From positions 992,001-1,056,000 of the forward strand of contig NZ_BSUK01000001.1 of NCBI RefSeq assembly GCF_030161555.1: 64,000 nt of DNA, in the 5' to 3' direction. The notes under the pieces were generated by a model. It was given only the letters and a program-made list of their open reading frames with translations. It was not told the origin of the DNA and did not search any database. This stretch comes from Luteimicrobium album. GTDB lineage: Bacteria; Actinomycetota; Actinomycetes; Actinomycetales; Cellulomonadaceae. The translations under genes were made by a program, and so were the position numbers. Of this stretch, positions 54,417 through 64,000 are shown one piece after another; position 1 is the stretch's first letter, and every line of letters begins with the position of its first letter.

Positions 54417-54447
54417 GCTGAACGTTCCTTTCTCTCTCGCCGGGCTC

Positions 54448-55485
54448 TCAGCCCTCGAACGGGTTGGGGACCTCGAAGCCCTCGGGCGGCTGCGGGGACG
54501 CGTCGAGCGCAGCCTTGGCATTGTCCTTGGTCACGGCGAGCACGGGGGTGTCGACCGACGCGGGGAGCGTCTTGCCCTGGGCCGCGGCCTGGCAAGCCTG
54601 GACCGCCTGCGACCCCATCAGGTAGGGGAACTGCTCGATCGCAGCAGCGAGCTTGCCCTCGGAGATGGCCTGCAGCTCCTCCTTGGTCCCGTCGATCCCG
54701 ATGACCTGGACTTCACCCGACCTTCCTTCCTGGTCGACGGCCTCCTGGATGCCGAGCGCCTGGGTGCCGGCCACGGTGAAGAAGCCCTTGATGTCCGAGT
54801 GCGCGCGCAGTATCGCCGCGGCGCCGTTCTTGGCCTTGGCCCGGTCGGCGTCGGCCGAGATCGTCTGGACGATCTCGAGCTTGCCCTGCACGGCCTCCTT
54901 GAAGCCCTTGATGCGCGCGAGGCTGCCGGCGTCCGAGGCGAGTGCGCCGACGACGGCGACCTTGGAGCCCTCGGGCACGAGCTTGAGCAGCTGCTCCCCG
55001 GCAGCCTTGCCCGCGTCCTCGTTGACGGTGCCGACGTAGGTCGAGACGGTGACGCCCTGCGCCGCGGCCTTCTCCTTGTCCATCACGAGGTCGACGTTGA
55101 CGACCGTCGCATCCTTGGCCTGCGCGAGCGGGGCGATGAGGTTGGTCGGGCTGGTCGGGTTCACGATGTAGCAGTCGTAGCCGGCCGACACCAGAGCGCT
55201 CGCCTTCGTCGCCTGTCCCGAGTCGTCGCTGACATTCTGGGCGGCCGAGGTGGTGAGCTTCGCGCCGATCTTCTTCGCCTCGTCCTGGGCTCCCTCGACC
55301 ATCGAGCCGAAGTACACGTTGTCGAGCGGCTTGGTGACGAAGGCGATCTTGAGCGTCTTCGCCGTCGAGTCGCCTCCGCTGCCGCCGGAGTCACGGTTGC
55401 ACGCCGTCATGGCGGTCGCGACACCGAGGGCAACACCGAGCGCCAGGGTGCCGCGCAGCACCTGGCGTGAACGGGTGAGCTTCAT
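54448..55485 (-). CDS. Sugar ABC transporter substrate-binding lipoprotein (RbsB-like)
   Basis: A 345-residue periplasmic binding protein of the LacI/RbsB type. The signal peptide ends TAMTACNRDSG with a lipobox Cys. The binding-domain pattern is IAFVTKPLDNVYFGSMVEGA, YIVNPTSPTNLIAPL, GFKEAVQGKLEIVQTI and EVQVIGIDGTKEELQAI. ATG 55485. First gene of the ABC operon, 31 bp before the permease. The operator-like site at 55575-55598 is in its promoter region. The sugar is unknown. Confidence 0.92.
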   Translation of the reverse strand: MKLTRSRQVLRGTLALGVALGVATAMTACNRDSGGSGGDSTAKTLKIAFVTKPLDNVYFGSMVEGAQDEAKKIGAKLTTSAAQNVSDDSGQATKASALVSAGYDCYIVNPTSPTNLIAPLAQAKDATVVNVDLVMDKEKAAAQGVTVSTYVGTVNEDAGKAAGEQLLKLVPEGSKVAVVGALASDAGSLARIKGFKEAVQGKLEIVQTISADADRAKAKNGAAAILRAHSDIKGFFTVAGTQALGIQEAVDQEGRSGEVQVIGIDGTKEELQAISEGKLAAAIEQFPYLMGSQAVQACQAAAQGKTLPASVDTPVLAVTKDNAKAALDASPQPPEGFEVPNPFEG

Positions 55486-55574
55486 CGATCTTCTCCTCAT
55501 TGAGTGTGTCCCGAGCGGGACGGTCCGTCGGGTACGAGCCAGATCCCGTCTCGTACCGCCAGAGGTTAGACAGA

Positions 55575-55598
55575 TTCTGACATCGTTGTCTAGCAGAA
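55575..55598. promoter_or_regulatory. LacI-type operator-like palindrome (site A)
   Basis: TTCTGACATCGTTGTCTAGC, ending AGAA: ends TTCTG/CAGAA and inner GACA/TGTC are symmetric. The nonamer ATCGTTGTC recurs at site B (57082-57090). Site A lies 90 bp upstream of the binding-protein start, in the ABC operon promoter, so the LacI regulator at 58292 is the probable binder. Confidence 0.65.
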
Positions 55599-55628
55599 GC
55601 CCGTTTTCTGTCCGATCCGAGGGTCAAT

Positions 55629-56986
55629 TCACAGGATCTCGTCCCGGCCGGCCGGCCGTGGGACACCATCGCCGACCGGCATCCCGGCAGGCGTCGACCA
55701 CCACCCCAGAGCGACGCCCGCGATGGCGGCGGCCCCGCGTCCTGCGGACTCGACCCCGGAGGCCGTCACGAGGGGCTCGCCGACGGCACGCACCTTTGCA
55801 CCCATCCAGGCCGCCGACCGGGTGCCACCCCCGTGAGCACGACGGCGCCCTCCACCCGCGCGACGTCCCGGACCGTTCGGACCCCGTCCGCGGCGGCCTG
55901 GGCGTAGTAGGTGACCAGAGCCGCCCACGCCCGGTCGTCGGCCCTTCCCGGGCCGTGGCCTTCCTCCCACAGGACCGCGTCTTCGCGGCTCGTCGCGGCC
56001 GCGCCGACGACCGGCACGCCCTCGAGCTCGGACCGCGGACGGCCCGATGCCCGCTCGAATGCGGCCATCGCCAGTCCAGGGCGCAGTCCCTCCCAGATCA
56101 GCGCGACCTCGTCCGCTCCGGCGCCCGGGCGAGGCTCGATGGTCAGGCCGAGCGCGACGGCGTGCTCTGCCCACGCGACGCGACCCTCGCCCGGGGGTGT
56201 CGTCCAGGCGATCAGCCCCTCGCTGGTCCCGACCGAGTCGAGCACCTCGCCGTCCGCCAGGCCCACACCGACGGCGCCGACGAGGTGGTCGTGACCCGCG
56301 AGCACCACCGGCGCGCCGGGTTGCAGGCCGATCCGCTCCGCGACGCCCGTCACAGCCCGTGCACCCGGCCGGGCCGCCCAAGGCACCACGACGCCCTGGC
56401 GTTCCAGCCCGCCGAGCTCCCACACATCAGCGACGGGCCTCCGCGCGATCGGGTCGTAGGCGCCGGTGGTCGACAGGAGTCCGGCCTCGGCGACGACCGA
56501 CCTCGTCATCCGCCAGACCCACGCGGCCCCGATCCCGAGGAACGTCCCCGCCGGGAGTCGGCTTCGCCCGGCGAGCCAGGACAGTTTGGCCAGGCTCGAC
56601 GTCGCGCGCAGGTGGTTGCCCGTCAGGCCAGCCACCCTCTGCTCGCCGAGCGTGCGCGCGATCACCCGGACGACCTCCTGCCCCCGCATGTCGTACCAGG
56701 CCGGGAAGTGGAGATCGGCGAGGCCGCCATCGGTCAGCACGGTCCCTACCTCACCCATCGTCGCGACTCCCACAGCCGCCACGGCCGCCGGTCCGAGGCC
56801 GAGGCCGCTGACGGCTTCGTCGGCGGCCTCCAGCGCCGCGGCGACGGGGATGTCCACCCCGTCGCTGGTCCGCACGGTCGGGGTCACGACACGGCTCGTC
56901 CCGACGAGCGAACCGTCTGGACGGAAGGCACTCGCCTTCACGCTCGAGCTCCCGAAGTCGAGCCCGACCACCACCTGCACACCCAT
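55629..56986 (-). CDS. FGGY-family carbohydrate kinase, frameshifted
   Basis: A kinase of about 450 residues of the FGGY/ASKHA type. Phosphate-1 motif VVGLDFGSSSVKASAF is at residue 5, then VGVATMGEVGTVL and VLDSVGTSEGLIAW (adenosine-side motif). The frame breaks at the C-run at about 55827-55832 and resumes as the conserved C-terminus (GVESAGRGAAAIAGVALGWW). ATG 56986 follows GGAGG. It phosphorylates the imported sugar or a product; the substrate cannot be read from sequence. It is divergent from the aldolase gene. Confidence 0.85.
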
Positions 56987-57073
56987 GCACCGCACCTCCA
57001 CGTCGACGGCCCTAGCCCACCCCATCCGAGTCGCGGATTCGACTCGAAGCGGCATGTCTGTCTGTTCGCGCTA

Positions 57074-57096
57074 TTCTGTCTATCGTTGTCAGACTG
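57074..57096. promoter_or_regulatory. LacI-type operator-like palindrome (site B)
   Basis: TTCTGTCTATCGTTGTCAGA shares TTCTG and ATCGTTGTC with site A, with weak TCTG/CAGA symmetry. It lies between the divergent kinase (56986) and aldolase (57176) starts, so one operator could control both. Confidence 0.65.
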
Positions 57097-57175
57097 CGGC
57101 AAGCAGTGGCACGGGCCAGAACCAGCCCGCCGGCAGGCTCCCCGAGCATCCCGGCGGCACTCAGAGAAGAGGAAG

Positions 57176-58167
57176 ATGACACTCATCACGCTGCGCCGGG
57201 CGCTCGACGAGGCACGTACGGGCGGCTACGGGATCGGCGCCTTCAACGTCACGGACCTGGTCCAGACGGAAGCCGTCCTCACCGCTGCGAGCGAGACCGG
57301 CTCCCCCGTGATCGTCCAGACGATCGCGGGCGCGTCCGCGCACGGCAGTGACGAACTGTTCTGGTCGTTGCTCCAGCGCACGATCGACCACTACCCGGAC
57401 GTGCCGACCGTGCTCCACCTCGACCACGGCCCCGACCCCGACACGTGCCGCCGGGCCATCGACGCCGGCTTCTCCAGCGTCATGATCGACGGCAGCCTGG
57501 ACCGCGTCACCCATCAGCCGGCGACCTTCGAGGACAACGTCGCCGCCACGGTCGAGGTCGTCGAGTACGCGCACGCCCGCGGCGTGTCCGTCGAGGGCGA
57601 GCTGGGGACCATCGGCGGCTCGGAAGACGGCACGGCGCATGCCGAGATCGTTCTCGCCGACCCGGAGCAGGCGGAGTCCTTCGTGAACCTCACGGGGGTC
57701 GACGCGCTCGCCGTCGCCATCGGAACGTCGCACGGCGCCTACAAGTTCACGAGCCCGCCCGACGGGACGGTCCTCCACATGGACCTCATCACCGAGATCG
57801 CCCGCAGGGTGCCCGACACCCACCTCGTCATGCACGGCTCCTCCTCGCTTCCGGCGGACCTCCGCACGGTCATCAACGCGCACGGCGGCACGCTGCCCGA
57901 GTCGTGGGGGTCCCGGAGAGCGAAAAGGCACGCGCGACGACCCTCGGAGTCACCAAGCTCAACCAGGGGATGGACTCGCACATGGCGTACATGGCTGCCC
58001 TGCGGACCGCGCTCGACGAGGACGGTATGACGGTCGACCCGGCTCCGGCCGAACGGGCCGGACGCGTGAGGATGCAGGCCCTCCTCGAGGAGCGCATGCG
58101 CATCTTCGGCCAGGCAGGCCACACGGGCGACTACGCCCTCGAGCCCTTCCGTCCTGTCCAGGCGTGA
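57176..58167 (+). CDS. Class II fructose/tagatose-bisphosphate aldolase family protein, frameshifted
   Basis: A Zn-dependent class II aldolase of about 330 residues. The N-terminus YGIGAFNVTDLVQTEAVL is followed by the Zn ligands in VLHLDHG, VEGELGTIGG, IGTSHGAYKF and MHGSSSLP. A G-run deletion at about 57906-57910 breaks the frame; restoring it gives GVPESEKARATTLGVTKLNQ to the end. It resembles GatY/KbaY/FbaA enzymes, which cleave a ketose (bis)phosphate into two trioses. ATG 57176. Its role in the sugar route is inferred from neighbours. Confidence 0.88.
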
Positions 58168-58291
58168 TCCTCACGGCGCGGACCGGCGGTGCGTCCGTCT
58201 ACCCCCTCGGGGAGAGACGAAGGCCCGCCGGTCCCGCCGAGGCCACCCGGCAACACCGTGCCCTGGGAAGCTCACTCACTAGGATCCACCC

Positions 58292-60743
<2,452 letters not shown>

Positions 60744-61073
60744 CCCCCTGACGACCGCGGACGCCGCGGTGCCCGGCCCGGGCGCCGCGGCGTCCGTCGT
60801 CGGCGGGGAAACTCACCCGCGGCGGCGTGTCACGTCTCACCCGGCCGGTCCGTCTCTCGAGGAGAGGCCCACCCGGGACCGTCGGCTCGACCGTCGCGAC
60901 CGCCAACCGTTGACCTGCCAAAACACTTCGCTGCGAGCAAACGGAGGCAGTTTCCATTTACTGTTGACGTGCGCCCGACCGGCTGCTGTGCTGGAACCTC
61001 ACCGCCTCTCCGCCGTCCCTTCACGACGGCGCCCGGCCGGCTACCCACCCGATGACGAGTCCCTGGAGGACGC
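60744..61073. other. 330-bp intergenic region upstream of the DHA2 exporter
   Basis: No gene is seen. It holds a relatively AT-rich stretch at about 60905-60975 with TTGACC near 60909 and TTGACG near 60965 that could be promoter elements for the exporter at 61074. No clear operator palindrome is visible. Confidence 0.45.
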
Positions 61074-62672
61074 GTGTCCGAGCACCCATCGGTGAGCTCC
61101 CTGGAGGAGCCCGCCCCGACGGCAAGCGTCAAGGCCGTCGACGAGCACGTCGCCCCCGACACGGGGACGGCGCCCACCGAGCTGTCGAACTACCCGCGCC
61201 GCTGGGCCGCGCTCGCCGTGATCGCCGCCGCCCAGCTCGTGATCATCCTCGACACCTCCATCATGAACGTGGCCCTCCCGTCCGCGGCGAAGGACCTGGC
61301 CATCCCCTCGTCGGACCTTCAGTGGGTGGTCACGGCCTACACGCTGGCGTTCGGCGGACTGCTGCTCCTCGGTGGACGCATCGCCGACTACGCCGGCCGC
61401 AAGCGGATCTTCCTCCTCGGCCTCCTGGGATTCGCCGCGGCGTCCGCGCTCGGCGGCGCCGCGCAGAACGAGGGCATGCTCATCGGCGCCCGCGCCATCC
61501 AGGGCGCGTTCGGCGCCCTGCTCGCGCCCGCGGCGCTCGCCCTGATCACTGTGATGTTCACCGAGTCGCACGAGCGCGCCAAGGCGTTCGGCGTGTTCGG
61601 CGCGATCGCGGGCGGCGGGTCCGCGGTCGGCCTCATCCTCGGCGGGGTCCTGACCGACTCCCTCGACTGGCGCTGGTGCCTCTACGTGAACGTCCCCGTC
61701 GCGATCATCGCGGCGCTCTTCGCGCTTCGCCTCGTGCCGGAGTCGAAGGCACACGGCGACACCAAGCTCGACATCCCGGGCGCGGCGCTCTCGATCGTCG
61801 GGCTGGCAACGCTCGTCTACGCGTTCACCGAGGCGTCGAAGCAGAAGGTCCTGCCGAACGGCAGCGTCACGACGGTCGGCTGGACCGACTCGCTCGTGCT
61901 CACGCTCCTCGCGGTCGCCGTCGTCGCGCTCGTCGCGTTCGTCGTCGTGGAGACCCGCGTGAAGAACCCGCTCCTGCCGATGCGCGTCGCCCTCGACCGC
62001 AACCGTGGTGGGTCCTACCTGATCTTCCTGCTGGTGGGCGCCGGGCTGTTCGCGATGTTCTTCTTCCTCAGCCTCTTCCTGCAGCAGGTCCTGGCCTGGT
62101 CGCCGCTCAAGTCCGGCCTGGCGCTCCTCCCGTTCAGCCTCGGGATCATCGTCATGGCGGGCATCGTGTCGCGGCTCCTGCCCCGGTTCGGCCCGCGGCC
62201 CCTCATGATCGTGGGCCTCGCGCTCGCGACCACGGGCATGCTCCTGCTGATCCGGACGAGCCCCGACGCGTCGTACGTCAGCACGGCCCTGCCTGCCATG
62301 ATCGTGATGAGCCTCGGCATGGCGCTCGTGTTCATCCCCGCGTCGTCGACGGCGCTCGTGGGCGTCCAGCCGCACGACGCCGGCGTCGCGTCCGCGCTGC
62401 TCAACACCGCCCAGCAGGTGGGCGGCTCGCTCGGGCTCGCGCTGCTCAGCACGCTGTCGATCTCGGCGTCGTCGTCCAAGCTCACCGACCTCGTCAAGGG
62501 CGGCAGCGACCCGAAGGACCTCGCGGTCCAGCACACGGCCAGCGTGTACGGGTTCCACACCGGGTACTTCTGGGGCGCGATGCTCTTCGCCATCGGCCTC
62601 CTGGTGTCGATCTTCCTCATCAACGCCAAGAAGGACGCGCTGCCGGCCGAGGGCGCGGTCGCGGCCGGCTGA
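61074..62672 (+). CDS. MFS multidrug exporter, DHA2 (EmrB/QacA-like), intact
   Basis: A 532-residue exporter with 14 helices. It has VIILDTSIMNVALPS, motif A GGRIADYAGRKRIF, motif C-like GGGSAVGLILGGVL and GVASALLNTAQQVGGSLGLA. GTG 61074. It has no frame break and ends before a strong terminator. It is similar in type to the two frameshifted DHA2 genes at 26466 and 28056. It probably exports toxic compounds. Confidence 0.93.
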   Translation: MSEHPSVSSLEEPAPTASVKAVDEHVAPDTGTAPTELSNYPRRWAALAVIAAAQLVIILDTSIMNVALPSAAKDLAIPSSDLQWVVTAYTLAFGGLLLLGGRIADYAGRKRIFLLGLLGFAAASALGGAAQNEGMLIGARAIQGAFGALLAPAALALITVMFTESHERAKAFGVFGAIAGGGSAVGLILGGVLTDSLDWRWCLYVNVPVAIIAALFALRLVPESKAHGDTKLDIPGAALSIVGLATLVYAFTEASKQKVLPNGSVTTVGWTDSLVLTLLAVAVVALVAFVVVETRVKNPLLPMRVALDRNRGGSYLIFLLVGAGLFAMFFFLSLFLQQVLAWSPLKSGLALLPFSLGIIVMAGIVSRLLPRFGPRPLMIVGLALATTGMLLLIRTSPDASYVSTALPAMIVMSLGMALVFIPASSTALVGVQPHDAGVASALLNTAQQVGGSLGLALLSTLSISASSSKLTDLVKGGSDPKDLAVQHTASVYGFHTGYFWGAMLFAIGLLVSIFLINAKKDALPAEGAVAAG

Positions 62673-62683
62673 CCCACGCCGCA

Positions 62684-62739
62684 CACACACGACGGCGCCC
62701 CCTCCACCTTTGCGGGTGGAGGGGGCGCCGTCGTGTGTG
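62684..62739. terminator. Strong bidirectional terminator hairpin
   Basis: Twenty-five-base arms (62684-62708 and 62715-62739) pair perfectly around TTTGCG. It lies between the DHA2 exporter end (62672) and the end of the convergent small membrane gene (62747), so it can end both transcripts. Confidence 0.85.
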
Positions 62740-62746
62740 CAGGGTG

Positions 62747-62896
62747 TCAGGTGCGGCAGCGGCCCCGCCCGACGAAGCCCAGGATGATCGCCACGACCAG
62801 GACGATGATCCCGATCCACAGCAGCAGGTGACCCAGCGGGAACCCGAGGATCACGAGCACGACACCGACGATCAGGATGATCAACCACAGAGGCAC
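62747..62896 (-). CDS. Small two-helix membrane protein
   Basis: A 49-residue protein with GTG 62896 behind GAGGAGGG: two hydrophobic helices (PLWLIILIVGVVLVILGF and HLLLWIGIIVLVVAIILGF) and a basic tail GRGRCRT. It is close to the small DUF6131/lmo0937-like hydrophobic proteins often found in actinobacteria. Longer upstream starts are not supported. Confidence 0.7.
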   Translation of the reverse strand: MPLWLIILIVGVVLVILGFPLGHLLLWIGIIVLVVAIILGFVGRGRCRT

Positions 62897-63013
62897 GAGG
62901 GCCCTCCTCTCGACGCCGCCGCGCTGTGCGACGGCCTGAGCGACCCTCACACGAGCCCGGGTGCTACGCATCCTGGACGAAGCCGGTCGCTCCCGGCAGA
63001 GCACCCGAGACCG

Positions 63014-63379
63014 TCAGGAGCCGGACGACTTCGCCTCGAGGTAGTCCCGGAGCACGGTCGCGTTCGCGGTCGCCGGGTCGTGGGCGCCGAACAGGAGCGT
63101 CACCGTCGGGTGCCCGGCACCCCAGGCGAGCGCGTGCTCGACGGCGTCCGGCCGGGCGTCCAGCTCGGCCCGTAACCGCTCGGCGAACTCGTCGAACTTC
63201 GCCGGGTCGTGCCCGTACCAGCGGCGCAGCAGCTCGTCCGACGGCGCGATGTCCTTGTCCCACTCGTCGAGGTCCGCCTTCTCCTTGCTCACGCCGCGCG
63301 GCCAGAGCCGGTCGACGAGGACGCGGTACCCGTCGTCGTCGGCCGGGGCCTCGTAGACGCGCTTGATCCGGTAGCCCAT
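63014..63379 (-). CDS. DUF488-family protein
   Basis: A 121-residue protein with the DUF488 pattern: KRVYEAPADDDGYRVLVDRL, WPRGVSKEKADLDEWDKDIAP, SDELLRRWYGHDPAKFDEF and HPTVTLLFGAHDPATANA. Its function is not established. ATG 63379. Divergent from the adaptor gene at 63518. Confidence 0.9.
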   Translation of the reverse strand: MGYRIKRVYEAPADDDGYRVLVDRLWPRGVSKEKADLDEWDKDIAPSDELLRRWYGHDPAKFDEFAERLRAELDARPDAVEHALAWGAGHPTVTLLFGAHDPATANATVLRDYLEAKSSGS

Positions 63380-63517
63380 GCCTCCCAGGCTCCCACCGCC
63401 CCGCAGGGGCGCACAGGTGGCAGACAGGTACACGACAGTGGTGCTCCAGAGCCCTTCTCTACGGTCAGTCCGCCCGGGACGACCGCTCCCGGGCCGTTCG
63501 ACCGCCCGAGGGAGATC

Positions 63518-64000
63518 ATGGGAGCCGTCATCCACCGCGTCTGGGCCCGGCCAGGGAGCCGGGCACTCACCGTCGGGATCGTCGCCGCGATCCTCGTCGC
63601 CGCCGCCGTCGTCTGCTGGCTCGTCCTGCGTCCCTCGGACGAGGCGTCCGCGTCACCGAGCATCAAGCAGGTCACGCAGACCGCGACCGTCGGGACGTCC
63701 ACGTTCGAGAAGTCCGTCTCCGCGTCCGGGTCGCTCACGCCGACCGTCGACGAGGACGTGAGCTTCGCGGCGTCCGGCACCGTCACGTCGGTGAAGGTCG
63801 CGGAGGGCGACACGGTCAAGAAGGGCGACGTCCTCGCCACCATCGACACTCTCCAGCTCCAGGCGAACCTGCTGTCCGCCAAGGCGGACCTCGCGACCGC
63901 GAAGGCCGACCTGGCGTCCGCGGAGGACGCGAACGACGGCAGCGACGCCGCCGAGCAGCAGGTCGACGCCAAGGAGGCGGCCGTCAAGGTCGCGCAGGCG
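63518..64000 (+). CDS. Efflux periplasmic-type adaptor (HlyD/MacA-like), 3' end off window
   Basis: The first 161 residues of a membrane-fusion protein. An N-terminal transmembrane anchor (LTVGIVAAILVAAAVVCWLV) is followed by the lipoyl/biotin-like half-domain (VSFAASGTVTSVKVAEGDTV, KKGDVLATIDTLQL) and the start of a coiled coil (AKADLATAKADLASAEDAND). ATG 63518 behind GGGAG. The partner ABC or MacB-type genes should follow beyond the window. Confidence 0.88.
   Translation, partial: MGAVIHRVWARPGSRALTVGIVAAILVAAAVVCWLVLRPSDEASASPSIKQVTQTATVGTSTFEKSVSASGSLTPTVDEDVSFAASGTVTSVKVAEGDTVKKGDVLATIDTLQLQANLLSAKADLATAKADLASAEDANDGSDAAEQQVDAKEAAVKVAQA

Noticed and set aside
55575..55598. Sequence TTCTGACA considered a fifth member of the 42-bp palindrome family
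   Set aside because: The partner end TGTCAGAA is not 42 bp away, and the element is better explained as a LacI-type operator shared with 57074-57096.
61041..62888. A 615-codon minus-strand frame opposite the DHA2 exporter
   Set aside because: It is a shadow of an intact 14-helix transporter.

Overview
The window is very GC-rich DNA, densely packed with genes that often start with GTG and often overlap by GTGA, ATGA or TGATG. The gene families (DUF4235, DUF6325, DUF7144, two-domain GNAT, MalT-type LuxR regulators, CgArsR-like ArsR, an ArpA/ScbR-like regulator, and a chitin/cellulose-active LPMO with a C-terminal CBM5/12-like module) point to an actinobacterium. It may be in Micrococcales, of the Cellulomonadaceae/Promicromonosporaceae type. 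That placement is inference from gene content, not a database match. I see no rRNA, tRNA or CRISPR array.

Layout. 1-6.5 kb: a large LuxR regulator cut by the left edge, a GAP-family membrane protein, a DUF1254 protein, a divergent HxlR regulator/SDR pair and a small HTH-like protein. 6.5-7.6 kb: a HEPN/MNT (type VII) toxin-antitoxin pair between two identical 33-bp direct repeats; the right repeat is the 3' end of a cation-efflux gene. 7.6-12 kb: metal handling, with an ArsR/SmtB-type regulator plus CDF exporter, a universal stress protein, arsenate reductase, an ArsO-like flavoprotein and a divergent ArsR. 12-20.3 kb: small membrane proteins, a K+ channel, a second MalT-type regulator, a SulP transporter and a DUF6325/SHOCT/DUF1269 cluster. 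20.3-22.5 kb: a TetR gene divergent from an AvrD-family gene, which overlaps an ArpA/ScbR-like receptor gene; this is a candidate butenolide/butyrolactone-type signalling locus. 22.6-31 kb: guanine deaminase with an internal deletion, three MFS transporters, a FUSC-like protein, a Nfo-like endonuclease and VOC proteins. 31-38.9 kb: secreted subtilase, ilvE, LPMO, S4 protein and a double GNAT. 39-42 kb: a lipoprotein-like gene coupled to an ABC exporter. 42.1-43.4 kb: an IS3-family element with 3-bp target duplications, inserted in the 5' end of a small gene. 44-46.5 kb: a CAP/peptidoglycan-binding protein and an MFS. 46.6-51.5 kb: thiamine ABC operon thiB-thiP-thiQ behind a TPP riboswitch, with a hairpin-rich 763-bp gap between thiB and thiP. 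51.6-59.4 kb: a sugar regulon (ABC transporter, FGGY kinase, class II aldolase, AKR, LacI) with two matching operator-like sites. 59.4-64 kb: DUF4235, prolyl aminopeptidase, DHA2 exporter, DUF488 and an adaptor protein cut by the right edge.

Two patterns cross the window. First, about 17 otherwise well-conserved genes are split by about 23 frame breaks, and every one I could resolve behaves as the loss of a single G or C, often in a short homopolymer. I read these mostly as sequencing or assembly errors and annotate each gene across its full span. Second, four 42-bp palindromes with the same ends (TGTCAGAA...TTCTGACA) recur. Three lie between genes and one lies in frame inside thiQ.
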